Positions 44,483 to 53,038 of a DNA stretch of 55,150 nt are shown in pieces. The position numbers were made by a program, and so were the translations under genes. Under the pieces are notes generated by a model, which did no database searches, had not been told where the DNA came from, and saw only the letters and a program-made list of their open reading frames with translations. Each line of letters starts with the position of its first letter. Within the stretch, counting starts at the first letter, position 1. Origin of the DNA: Bacteroidales bacterium (GTDB lineage Bacteria; Bacteroidota; Bacteroidia; Bacteroidales; UBA10428); contig DATGXG010000041.1 of the NCBI GenBank assembly GCA_035299085.1, positions 1-55,150 on the forward strand. Direction: 5' to 3'.

Positions 44483-45652
44483 ATGAGAATCCTTTCGATT
44501 GCCAGTATTCTGCCGGTTCCCGGTATCAAAAAGGGAAATGATTTTGTATTTCAGACTTATTTGAATTACAAAAAAAGTTATCCCGGAGATGAGATCATAA
44601 TCATTAAACCACTTAAGATTGACCTCAATCCGTTAGTTTTATTAAAAAATATTATAACCTGTAAACTACCGAAAATTTATGATACAAAATTCATCAATGG
44701 TTTCCGTGTTGAGATCATGCCATTCTTGTCATGGTGGACTTTCCGTGATATGCACTCATTGCTGAGCCGCACGCTTTATTACTTCAACAGGAAAAGAATT
44801 CTAAAAGTTCTGAGTACAGGTAAATTTGACATCATTCATGCACAGTTTGTATATTCTGACGGGATGCTTGCCAACATGCTGTGCAGGAAATACGGAATTC
44901 CTTATGTCATCACCACGCATAATGAACGATTTTATTTCGATCATCCGATTTCAGCAAGAACAGGAAGAAGAATATTAAATCAAGCCTCAGGTGTTTATCC
45001 GATAAATCATTCGAATTATACCTTTTTTAAAAAACTGCAGATACCGAACCTTGAACTCATCCCGTTAGGATTCAATTCTTCCTTTATTAAGCCACAAAAA
45101 CCACAAAAGACCGGTCCGGTTAAGGTTCTCACTGTATGTGAACTAATACCATTAAAGAACGTTGATAAAGTGATTGATGCAATTCACGTAATCTCCGGAA
45201 GGCATGAAGTTCATTTAACTGTTATAGGACGGGGGCCTGAGAAAAAATCACTTGAACAGAAGGCAATTTCGCTTAAAATGGAGCCTGTTGTAAGTTTTAT
45301 CGAATATATTCCCTATGAAGAAATAGGTGAAGAAATGTATAAGCATGATATCTTCATCATGCCAAGCTATTTCGAAACATTCGGAAGAGTTTATTTTGAA
45401 GCCATGGCAATGGGCATACCTGTAATTTGTGCAAAAAATTCTGGAATTTATGGCATTTTCAAAGAATATGAAGAAGGCATTTCGGTTAACCACAACAGTA
45501 ACGACGATATTGTCAATGCACTTGAGTTTCTTATTACAAAACCTGAAGAAAGGTACAGGATTGGCGCAAATGGAAAGAACCTGGTTGAAGGCTTCACCTG
45601 GTCAGCCATAGCTGAAATACTGCATTCCCGGTATACCGCAATTTCCCGGTAA
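44483..45652 (+). CDS. Family 4 glycosyltransferase (GT-B)
   Basis: 389 residues. The N-terminal domain begins RILSIASILPVPGIKKGNDF and has DIIHAQFVYSDGMLANML; the C-terminal donor-binding domain has VLTVCELIPLKNVDKVIDAI and the E-x7-E motif in PSYFETFGRVYFEAMAMGIP. Retaining GT-B enzyme of the inner-membrane cytoplasmic face, adding a nucleotide-sugar to the growing lipid-linked unit. Sugar specificity is not readable. Confidence 0.92.
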   Translation: MRILSIASILPVPGIKKGNDFVFQTYLNYKKSYPGDEIIIIKPLKIDLNPLVLLKNIITCKLPKIYDTKFINGFRVEIMPFLSWWTFRDMHSLLSRTLYYFNRKRILKVLSTGKFDIIHAQFVYSDGMLANMLCRKYGIPYVITTHNERFYFDHPISARTGRRILNQASGVYPINHSNYTFFKKLQIPNLELIPLGFNSSFIKPQKPQKTGPVKVLTVCELIPLKNVDKVIDAIHVISGRHEVHLTVIGRGPEKKSLEQKAISLKMEPVVSFIEYIPYEEIGEEMYKHDIFIMPSYFETFGRVYFEAMAMGIPVICAKNSGIYGIFKEYEEGISVNHNSNDDIVNALEFLITKPEERYRIGANGKNLVEGFTWSAIAEILHSRYTAISR

Positions 45653-45664
45653 AACACGATCTGC

Positions 45665-46657
45665 ATGATGATCAATACGATGAAACTCAGTTCTGCGCTT
45701 CCCTTGCGTTTTCTCAGGCGGGTTTCAAATGTGAATCCCTTAATCATCAATTACCATATGGTTTCAGATCAGATGCTGCCATATGTCTGGCCTGTTTACC
45801 ACTACAGGAACACTAAGGTTTTCAGGCAGGATCTTGATTTTCTGTGCCGGCATTACAATCCTCTCGGAATGAAAGATCTTATAGGGCACATAACTACAGG
45901 TGCACCAATACCTGAGCATTCTTTTATGATCACATTTGATGATGGTTTTCGCGAAGTATATGATATAGCTGCCGGAATTCTTTCAGAAAAAAAAATACCG
46001 GCCACCTTCTTTGTCACAAAGAATTTTATTGACAATAAAGAATTGAACTATGATAATAAAAAAGGTCTCATTGTTGATAAAATTCAGAAGAACAGAAATC
46101 TCAGGAATGCAGTACAAGCTGCACTGAATCTGCCTGAGAACTCAGAAATAAGTAAAGAGGTATTTAATCTGCCTGTTTCAAAGAGATATGTGGTAGATGA
46201 ACTTCTTGATGCGGTTGGTGTTAATATTTCTGATATACTTAGAGATGTTAAACCGTATATGAGTTCCCGTCAGATAAATAAACTTGTAGCTGAAGGTTTT
46301 TCAATCGGTGGTCACAGCATTGACCATCCTAATTTCGCAGAATTAAGTGTGTCCGAACAGGTAAAACAAACTGTGGAAAGCATTGACTTTGTCAGAGAAA
46401 ATTTTGGTGTTGATTACAAAGTATTTGCATTTCCATATTCTGATCGTACCATTTCATTGGATTATTTCAGGCACATCGAGAATGTAGCGGACCTTACTTT
46501 CGGCACACATGGTCTCCATGAAGATATTATAAAAACAAACTTACAGCGAATAAGTGTTGAAAAGCTTCCCTATCCGGGTGAGTCAACCATAAAGTTTTTT
46601 TATTTCAAAAAATTAATTTACACTACTGCCGGGAAGAATAAGATAAAGAGGAGATAA
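45665..46657 (+). CDS. Polysaccharide deacetylase family protein (NodB/CE4)
   Basis: 330 residues. CE4 motif 1 is MITFDDGFREVYD (D92-D93) and motif 2 is GGHSIDHPN (H217 and H221), giving the Asp and His-x3-His metal site. Between them is an insertion of about 90 residues, larger than in peptidoglycan deacetylases but common in polysaccharide-locus members. No signal peptide is evident, so it probably works in the cytoplasm or at the membrane on a lipid-linked N-acetyl sugar. It lies between a GT4 gene and the asparagine-synthetase-like gene, with 12- and 9-base gaps. Confidence 0.87.
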   Translation: MMINTMKLSSALPLRFLRRVSNVNPLIINYHMVSDQMLPYVWPVYHYRNTKVFRQDLDFLCRHYNPLGMKDLIGHITTGAPIPEHSFMITFDDGFREVYDIAAGILSEKKIPATFFVTKNFIDNKELNYDNKKGLIVDKIQKNRNLRNAVQAALNLPENSEISKEVFNLPVSKRYVVDELLDAVGVNISDILRDVKPYMSSRQINKLVAEGFSIGGHSIDHPNFAELSVSEQVKQTVESIDFVRENFGVDYKVFAFPYSDRTISLDYFRHIENVADLTFGTHGLHEDIIKTNLQRISVEKLPYPGESTIKFFYFKKLIYTTAGKNKIKRR

Positions 46658-46666
46658 ATACGTGTG

Positions 46667-48148
46667 ATGATTGACAGTGAGAAGAAGCGTCTTTATTACC
46701 GAAGGCAGTATCTGTTGGTTCCTGAAGCTATTGAGTGTCCGTTCGAAAATCACAAATACAAAATAACGGATAACTATTTCCTTTATTCACACATTGATTT
46801 AGGGGTAACTCTTTATGAAAAAAAGGATACCAGAATTATCCTTTTAGGTGATGTTTTTGATTACCGCAATCCTGAATGGTCAAATGATCAGATTTTACAG
46901 AATTACTTTAAAAATGACCTTAACGATTTCATTGAAGAGACATTTCACCTGGCCGGAAGGTTTGTTTTCATTTTTTCTAAAGCAAATCACATTTCAATTT
47001 TCACCGATGCCAGCGCAACCCGGAAAGTTTTCTACAGTACGGTAAAAAAGGGGTGGATATCATCCCAGCCTCATCTAATTGCCAGAATGCTTGGCTATAC
47101 CTTTACAACAAACCGGGAGATTTTAAAATATTATCATTCCAACGACTTTATAAAATTTTTTAGTGCCAATATCGGTAATCTTACGGTGTATGATGAGATC
47201 CGGCAGTTGCTTCCCAATCATTATCTGGATACAGCCAATCAGAATATCATCCGTTTCTGGCCTGTAAAACCCATTGGAAATCGCCCGGCTGATGTGGTGG
47301 CAAAAGATTGCGCATCCGTCATAAAAGGTTATGCATCATCCATAGCTAACCGCTACGATCTCATGCTTCCGGTAACTGCAGGAAAAGATTCAAGAACTCT
47401 TTTCGGAGCTTTCAGGAATATTCAAAAGGATATCTACTATTATATAAATAAATACCCGGGGATGCCGGAAAATGATCCGGATCTTATTATCCCCCGGAAT
47501 ATTTGTGAGAAACTGGGAAAGACGTTTCATATTGAAACATTTTCAAAGGATGTAGATCCGGATTTTGAAAAAATTTATTTTGATAACAATCCACTGGCAT
47601 CGCGAAGATTTCTTACGGTTGTTTATCACTATTATAAATACTTTCCCAATCGGGTTAACTTACCGGGAAACACTGCTTCTGCCGGGTTGGAGCATTTTAA
47701 GTTTGGTCTTAAAAACCCGGATGGCTTTGAACTGGCACGACTGAATTATGGAATACAGCGTTATGATTTTGCCGTGAAATATTATGATGAATGGATTAAG
47801 GAGGCAGGAACGTTTTGTTCGAAATACGACCTGGATCCGGTTAGTTTGTTCTATTGGGAAGAGAGGCTCGCCAACTGGGGCACTCAAATAACAATGGATA
47901 AAGATATTGCACAGGAAGATATAAATCCTTACAATTCTCATCACCTGGTTACACTAATTCTGTCATCGAATAAAAGATGGCAAAGGAATCCATCCTACCC
48001 GTTGCACAGAAAGATACTGGATCAATTGTGGAGTGAATACAATGAATATCCTTTGAATCCGGGATTAATTCCGACAGTAAAAAGAATAACTTTTAGGGCC
48101 GGTTTGCTAACCCCTTTCTACAAAATTAAATTCAAATTGAATTTGTAG
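46667..48148 (+). CDS. Asparagine-synthetase-like ATP pyrophosphatase lacking the glutaminase Cys
   Basis: 493 residues from the ATG at 46667 (GTG at 46664 is the alternative). Residues 1-195 are a relic of the class II glutamine amidotransferase domain, with AGRFVFIFSKANHISIFTD and RKVFYST, but there is no Cys at position 2 and the N-terminus is extended, so no glutaminase activity is expected. The synthetase domain has a PP-loop TAGKDSR at 237-243, a recognised variant of SGGxDS. It probably adenylates a carboxylate and uses free ammonia or another nucleophile; amidation of a uronic acid in the polymer is a reasonable guess. It ends exactly against the stop of the convergent SDR gene. Confidence 0.8.
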   Translation: MIDSEKKRLYYRRQYLLVPEAIECPFENHKYKITDNYFLYSHIDLGVTLYEKKDTRIILLGDVFDYRNPEWSNDQILQNYFKNDLNDFIEETFHLAGRFVFIFSKANHISIFTDASATRKVFYSTVKKGWISSQPHLIARMLGYTFTTNREILKYYHSNDFIKFFSANIGNLTVYDEIRQLLPNHYLDTANQNIIRFWPVKPIGNRPADVVAKDCASVIKGYASSIANRYDLMLPVTAGKDSRTLFGAFRNIQKDIYYYINKYPGMPENDPDLIIPRNICEKLGKTFHIETFSKDVDPDFEKIYFDNNPLASRRFLTVVYHYYKYFPNRVNLPGNTASAGLEHFKFGLKNPDGFELARLNYGIQRYDFAVKYYDEWIKEAGTFCSKYDLDPVSLFYWEERLANWGTQITMDKDIAQEDINPYNSHHLVTLILSSNKRWQRNPSYPLHRKILDQLWSEYNEYPLNPGLIPTVKRITFRAGLLTPFYKIKFKLNL

Positions 48149-49144
48149 TCAGTCTTTCTGTTCCGCAATTCTTTGTTCAATCCACTTATATGTGGCTGTC
48201 AATCCTTCTTTTAATGATACCCGGGGCTTCCATCCAAGTACTTCTGTGGCCTTTGAATAATTAGCAGCACGGGCTTTATCTCCTTCCGGTTTTGTGGTAT
48301 CAAAGACAATCCTGATATCTTTTCCTGAAATCTCAACTATCTGTGATGCCAGTTCGGCAATCGTAGTACTGTAATCAGGACCAATCTGAATGTATCCTTT
48401 TCCAAGACCTTTTTCAAGACCGAGGATCAACCCGTTAATTATGTCATCGATATGCAGAAATGCCCTGCCCTGCCGTCCGCTACCCCAAACAATAAAATCT
48501 TCCGAAGGATAATTGATGGCTTTCCGGATAAGTGAAGGTATTACCTGACTGCGTGCGGTGCCGAAATCACAGGGTGCTCCATACACGTTATGAAAAATAA
48601 GAGTGAGTACCGGAATTCCGGATTCTTTTTCAAGAAAATCAGCCTCATATAATCCCATCAGCTTACTCCAGCCATAGGCAGATTCAGGATTGGCGGGAAA
48701 AAGTTCATCTTCTTTAAGAAGTTTATAATCGAAAGAATTCTGGAGTTCGAGAGGAAATGAACAGGCCGTGCCGGCATAAATAAAGCCCTTTACTCTCAGT
48801 TGCCTTGCCATTTCAATTGTGTTCGAATTGATCATTACATTTTGCCTGAAAATGCTTCCCTGGTTGTTGAATACATAACTAATACCAGCCACTACGTCGG
48901 CCAGATGATAAATGTAATCAGTGCCTTCAAAAGGTTTAAGATCAATAATTGGCTGCGACAGGTCGATATTGAAGAAATTCCTGTTAAGGTCAATACATGG
49001 TTTCCCGTTATCATCATTAAGGTAGTCGAGCTTTCCCCGCCATAAATTATCAATAATCAAAACATTATGATTTTCCTTAACAAGTCTTTTTACCAGGTTT
49101 GATCCAATCATTCCGGCACCACCTGTTACTAATATTTTCGACAT
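48149..49144 (-). CDS. Extended SDR nucleotide-sugar epimerase, GDP-mannose 3,5-epimerase-like
   Basis: 331 residues. Rossmann motif GGAGMIGS at 8-15; the active site has TACSFP at 126-131 and Y157xxxK161 (YGWSK). The Cys in TACS together with NVYGAPCDFG and the general layout resemble GDP-mannose 3,5-epimerase or GDP-fucose synthase more than UDP-galactose epimerase, but a specific substrate cannot be fixed. C-terminal EVLGWKPRVSLKEGL is the classic SDR ending. Last gene of the minus-strand module; its stop abuts that of the asparagine-synthetase-like gene. Confidence 0.85.
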   Translation of the reverse strand: MSKILVTGGAGMIGSNLVKRLVKENHNVLIIDNLWRGKLDYLNDDNGKPCIDLNRNFFNIDLSQPIIDLKPFEGTDYIYHLADVVAGISYVFNNQGSIFRQNVMINSNTIEMARQLRVKGFIYAGTACSFPLELQNSFDYKLLKEDELFPANPESAYGWSKLMGLYEADFLEKESGIPVLTLIFHNVYGAPCDFGTARSQVIPSLIRKAINYPSEDFIVWGSGRQGRAFLHIDDIINGLILGLEKGLGKGYIQIGPDYSTTIAELASQIVEISGKDIRIVFDTTKPEGDKARAANYSKATEVLGWKPRVSLKEGLTATYKWIEQRIAEQKD

Positions 49145-49176
49145 AAATTTTAATCTGTTATATGAATAATTACATT

Positions 49177-50001
49177 TCAGCTTATTAACAAAGATACCTG
49201 GTCTATAATTGAATACTCCATGAGTATCCCAATAAAAAGCAGAACCTTACGGGGTATTTTTGGAAGATGGAACTTTATCTCTTTTAAAAACATTTTCAGG
49301 AAGGGAAGGTATAGGACTTTATATCGTTTCCCATAATAATGAGGGTTTTGTAACGTACGATGAATTCCTTCAAGTCCGATCCTTTGCATCCACTTTGGAG
49401 CGCGGTTCACTTTGCCACCCATACAATCAAATGCTCCTCCCACACCTTGTGCAAATCTTGCATTCAGTACGTTCTTGTATTTATGTATGAACACTTCTTT
49501 CTGAGGCGTTGGCAATCCCACAAAAAGCATATCAGGGCTCAGAGTACTTATTTCTTCAACAATTCCGGCTTCATCTGCCTGCTTAAAATAGCCATTCCGC
49601 ATTTTAAGAATTTTAAGATCTGGATATTTTTTCGCAAAGTTTGCCTTCATTTTATCAATCACATCCTGGGAAGCACCCAGGAAATATACTGTATATCCTT
49701 TTTTTTCGGCCAATTCAAGAAGCAGCTCAAAAATATCGGTACATGCTGCTCTCTCAGGTACCTTGTAATGAAGCAATCTTAAACAAGTGGTCACAAGCAT
49801 GTTATCAATATTCACAATCTCTGAATCATAAATTGCCTGTCGCAGCTCGGGTATCTGAGTGGCATGACTTATTGTTTCAGGATTGACCCCTGTTAGTTGA
49901 AATAAACTGTCATTATGAGCAATATGATTATCCACTATTTCGAGGATATTTGATTTTGTGAGGGGGTTAATTTTAATACCCCAAATATTAATCTGTTCCA
50001 T
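49177..50001 (-). CDS. WecG/TagA/CpsF family glycosyltransferase
   Basis: 274 residues. Residues corresponding to the TagA active site are visible: T37 and N40 in QLTGVNPET, D66 in VNIDNM, R84 in PERAACTDI and the Gln of LPTPQKEVF. Family members such as WecG add ManNAc(A) to a lipid-linked GlcNAc, so this enzyme could add the second sugar of the repeat unit. The C-terminal 50 residues are basic and hydrophobic (KMFLKEIKFHLPKIPRKV), matching the membrane-association appendage of TagA. NIDNM and RAACTD differ from the usual ADGxG and RVxGxD. Confidence 0.9.
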   Translation of the reverse strand: MEQINIWGIKINPLTKSNILEIVDNHIAHNDSLFQLTGVNPETISHATQIPELRQAIYDSEIVNIDNMLVTTCLRLLHYKVPERAACTDIFELLLELAEKKGYTVYFLGASQDVIDKMKANFAKKYPDLKILKMRNGYFKQADEAGIVEEISTLSPDMLFVGLPTPQKEVFIHKYKNVLNARFAQGVGGAFDCMGGKVNRAPKWMQRIGLEGIHRTLQNPHYYGKRYKVLYLPFLKMFLKEIKFHLPKIPRKVLLFIGILMEYSIIDQVSLLIS

Positions 50002-50023
50002 GAGAGTGAAAATGAGAAAGAGA

Positions 50024-50878
50024 TTAACCGATTTTCTTAATTGTTTCTACGCTATTTTTTATATGCTCACGTGACGAAGCTCCAAAAAGAATTGACTCAA
50101 TATTCGGCAGGCGGCATACATATTCGAATGCTTCATTGGGACGTATTGCCCCGGCAGCCAGAACCTGCATTGCAATTGGCCTGAATTGCCTTTCGCGTAT
50201 AGTTTTCTCATACAACTCTTTTCCGCCTGACATACGAAAGCCGATTTTATTGATTGAACTGCAGATAATCGGATTTTTTATCCCGATACCTTCCAATGTA
50301 TCAAGTAACAAAGGCATGTTCATTGTTATGTAGCCCGGTTCTGCGTTGTATTTTTTTACTATGTACTCATGATATGCCTTGAATACATCTTTCATACCCA
50401 ACCCCAATATCAGGTCCGTGATGACATTCTGAATGAAGATGACAGGCGTATCTATCCCTTTGAACATTTTCATTTCAGCATCGATCATCAGTTCCATCAT
50501 GGCGATGAAGTCCTTGCGGGCAAATGCCATCCCACCCTTTGCCAGTGTGGAAAAGATATTTCCCGGAAGATATTCTTTTAAAGCACCCACTATACCAAGT
50601 TCTGTAACCGCATTGGCATATTTGTGAGCATACGGCATACAGGGATAAATCTTGAAGCCTTTATACTGTGCGGGATTTGCCCTGATATGGTCGCATACGG
50701 ATGAAATCCGGTCATGTGTTGTGCACATAAACGTTTTAACACCCTCTTCAATCGCGATATCAAGAACTTTTATTATTGCATCATTCTTTCTGAACTGGAT
50801 GGACTGTGCCCGTGATTTTTCATCTGAAAGATGATTGACAGCGAAAAACTGGTTGTCTCCGAATAATATTCTGTCCAT
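50024..50878 (-). CDS. Uncharacterised TIM-barrel protein resembling aldo/keto reductases without their catalytic residues
   Basis: 284 residues. The start MDRILFGDNQFFAVNH, the AIEEGVKTFMCTTHDR segment (residues 42-57) and the end SILFGASSREHIKNSVETI resemble the first strand, the DTA-Y region and the last cofactor loop of aldo/keto reductases. Where a reductase has Asp and, some residues on, Tyr, this protein reads M51-C52-T53-T54-H55-D56, so the normal tetrad looks lost. A different reaction, perhaps metal- or Cys-dependent, or a lyase/aldolase-like role is possible. It lies 5 bases after the Gfo/Idh gene, so it probably shares a pathway with it. I do not recognise a named family. Confidence 0.75.
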   Translation of the reverse strand: MDRILFGDNQFFAVNHLSDEKSRAQSIQFRKNDAIIKVLDIAIEEGVKTFMCTTHDRISSVCDHIRANPAQYKGFKIYPCMPYAHKYANAVTELGIVGALKEYLPGNIFSTLAKGGMAFARKDFIAMMELMIDAEMKMFKGIDTPVIFIQNVITDLILGLGMKDVFKAYHEYIVKKYNAEPGYITMNMPLLLDTLEGIGIKNPIICSSINKIGFRMSGGKELYEKTIRERQFRPIAMQVLAAGAIRPNEAFEYVCRLPNIESILFGASSREHIKNSVETIKKIG

Positions 50879-50883
50879 ATTGC

Positions 50884-51894
50884 TTAGCTGGCTTTTGATT
50901 TGATTAAGTCAATTACAATATCTGTTTTGAGTGCAGATGAAAAAGAGTTTACATTCTCGACACTTTTCGCTTTTACCTGGCGGGCAAAATAATCGATTTG
51001 TGCAGAGTATTCTTCGCCTCTGAGATAGAAATCCACATTCTCGGTCAGATCGGTAATATATCTCATATTCCAGCCTTTCTCAAATCCGAATTGGGGATTG
51101 TCGCTCCTCAGGTAAATTTTCACTTCCTGTGCATCGGCTATGATCTTGCCTTCCGTTCCCATTACGGTTATCTGGGTTGACATTTTGCGATAGGTTTCAT
51201 CGCTCCAGTTAACAGAAAGTAACCCGGTGAGGCCGCTTTCGAGCGATACTCCTGAATATACAGCATCTTCAACTCCTTTTGAGAATATTTTTTTAAGCAT
51301 TACTCCGTTTACATCGTGAATATCGCCCAGAATAAACTGTACGAGGTTAATCACATGTGAAGCGTAGTCAAAAAGGCATCCGCCACCCTCCGAACTTTCG
51401 GAGCGCCATGTGGCTTCCTTCTTTTTAATAACAACAGGGCCGTAAGCCTCGCCCACAAAATGGTACAAATCGCCAAGGATTTTACTTTGTATTAATTTCC
51501 TGACGAAATTAAAAGTACCAATGAAGCGGTTATGATAGCCCACCTGGTTCACAAGATTATTGGATGATGCAAGTTCTACCATTTTCAATCCGTCGCCTAC
51601 AGTGAGGCTGAATGGTTTCTCACAAAATACATTGACTTTTTTAGCCAGGGCCTTTAACACCATTTCAGCATGGAATTTTGTAGGAGTAGCCACAAACAGG
51701 GCTTCAAGGTCATTTTCAGCCAGCATCTGGTTATAGTCGGAATACGTTTTAAAATTTCCGTATTTCCTGAGGGCTTCAAGGATCAGGGCAGATGCATCAC
51801 AAACAGCAACCAGGTCAAGGTCGGGATGCGCATTAATAATTGAAGCATGAGACAGGCCCATCTTTCCAAGGCCAATAATTCCGGTTTTTATCAT
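50884..51894 (-). CDS. Gfo/Idh/MocA family sugar oxidoreductase
   Basis: 336 residues. NAD(P)-binding GIIGLGKMGLSHA at 5-17, the family signature CEKPFSL with E92-K93-P94, and the C-terminal sheet domain with GYHNRFIG and GGCLFDYASHVINLVQF (an equivalent of the catalytic His/Asp region). Related WlbA/WbpB-type enzymes oxidise the 3-OH of UDP-sugar uronates in O-antigen synthesis. Its start overlaps the DUF354 stop by four bases (51891-51894). Confidence 0.9.
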   Translation of the reverse strand: MIKTGIIGLGKMGLSHASIINAHPDLDLVAVCDASALILEALRKYGNFKTYSDYNQMLAENDLEALFVATPTKFHAEMVLKALAKKVNVFCEKPFSLTVGDGLKMVELASSNNLVNQVGYHNRFIGTFNFVRKLIQSKILGDLYHFVGEAYGPVVIKKKEATWRSESSEGGGCLFDYASHVINLVQFILGDIHDVNGVMLKKIFSKGVEDAVYSGVSLESGLTGLLSVNWSDETYRKMSTQITVMGTEGKIIADAQEVKIYLRSDNPQFGFEKGWNMRYITDLTENVDFYLRGEEYSAQIDYFARQVKAKSVENVNSFSSALKTDIVIDLIKSKAS

Positions 51895-52907
51895 ACTGTT
51901 ACCACTGAAAGTTTATGAATCAGCATTTCCTTAATTAAATTGTACGTTTCTTCACCGCGCTGAAGCAGGTCATAATTCGGCTCCTGGTTTTCGCATTTCT
52001 GAAGATACTCGTACGCAAATTCGCCTGTAAGATCCGGTTTATGGATCATCATCCCCTTATCAATGAGGTACTGATCAACATCGAGTAAAGTGTCCTGGTA
52101 TACGGAAATTGTAGGAATCCCCAGGACGGCCATTTCCCTTGTCATCGTGCCACCGGCGCCGATAAAAAGTCTGCATTGAGAGGCGATATCCTGCAAACTC
52201 TGGGGCTTATTTAAAACAACTATACCCTTAAACCGCTCATCTTCGTAATGAACAGCCTGTTCTTTTCCTCTGGGAAGAAGTACAACCTCAGCCCTGTCTT
52301 TCAAATACAGCAGCAGGTCATCGAGAAAATTGACAGCACCTTTATAGTATTGAGCAATCCATGGTTCAGGCCTTACATATATTTTTTGTACTTCTTGATT
52401 CTTATAACTGATTGGACTGTTCCAGAGGTAAATACCTTCTTTAACCCCCGGATACTGGATAATTTTGGAATCACGTGCCCATTGCTTATGAACCTTTCTG
52501 CGGTCAAGGAACTCAGGAATCAGGATCTTTGTAGCAAATACAAACGAAGGAATATTCCCCATCGCATGCTCGTTGTCATTCATATAAATAGAAGGGATTC
52601 CAAGAAGCCATGCTGTAATCGGACTGTGAAAAGAGCTCTGTGAAATGGCAATATCCGGTTTTTGTTTTTTCAGGAAATTATACAATTGTGAAACTCTGAC
52701 AGGATAGCCGAAAAGTTTACTTGTAAGTTTCCCTCCATAATGCTTACCTACAACAGTGTATTTGAATTGGTACAAGTCAAGGAGTTCAATGGTGTTAGCC
52801 AGTGGTCTGCAAGTGATCATTATTTCATGATCTCTGGAAAGATCCCGGATAAGTGCAGCAAATAAATTGATGTGTGGAGAATTCGAAAGGTCAAACCAAA
52901 TCTTCAT
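51891..52907 (-). CDS. DUF354 family GT-B-like protein
   Basis: 338 residues beginning MKIWFDLSNSPHINLFAALI, the DUF354 hallmark. It has the double Rossmann layout of UDP-GlcNAc 2-epimerases and GT-B glycosyltransferases, with SQSSFHSPITAWLLGIPSIY and, in the C-terminal half, FIGAGGTMTREMAVLGIPTI, which is the nucleotide-sugar binding type loop. Family function has not been shown to my knowledge. First gene after a 131-base gap, so a local promoter may drive it; a clear TAnnTTTG box was not found there. Confidence 0.83.
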   Translation of the reverse strand: MKIWFDLSNSPHINLFAALIRDLSRDHEIMITCRPLANTIELLDLYQFKYTVVGKHYGGKLTSKLFGYPVRVSQLYNFLKKQKPDIAISQSSFHSPITAWLLGIPSIYMNDNEHAMGNIPSFVFATKILIPEFLDRRKVHKQWARDSKIIQYPGVKEGIYLWNSPISYKNQEVQKIYVRPEPWIAQYYKGAVNFLDDLLLYLKDRAEVVLLPRGKEQAVHYEDERFKGIVVLNKPQSLQDIASQCRLFIGAGGTMTREMAVLGIPTISVYQDTLLDVDQYLIDKGMMIHKPDLTGEFAYEYLQKCENQEPNYDLLQRGEETYNLIKEMLIHKLSVVTV

Positions 52908-53038
52908 AAAGGTCTAAATGTTTTGCCTATAAAATTAGAGATTAAATGCTTTGCAAAATCCTGATTTCGTTACAATTTGATGAATCCGTTTATTTGTTAT
53001 GCGTGATATAGTTTTTTTACGATGGAATTTCAGTATAG

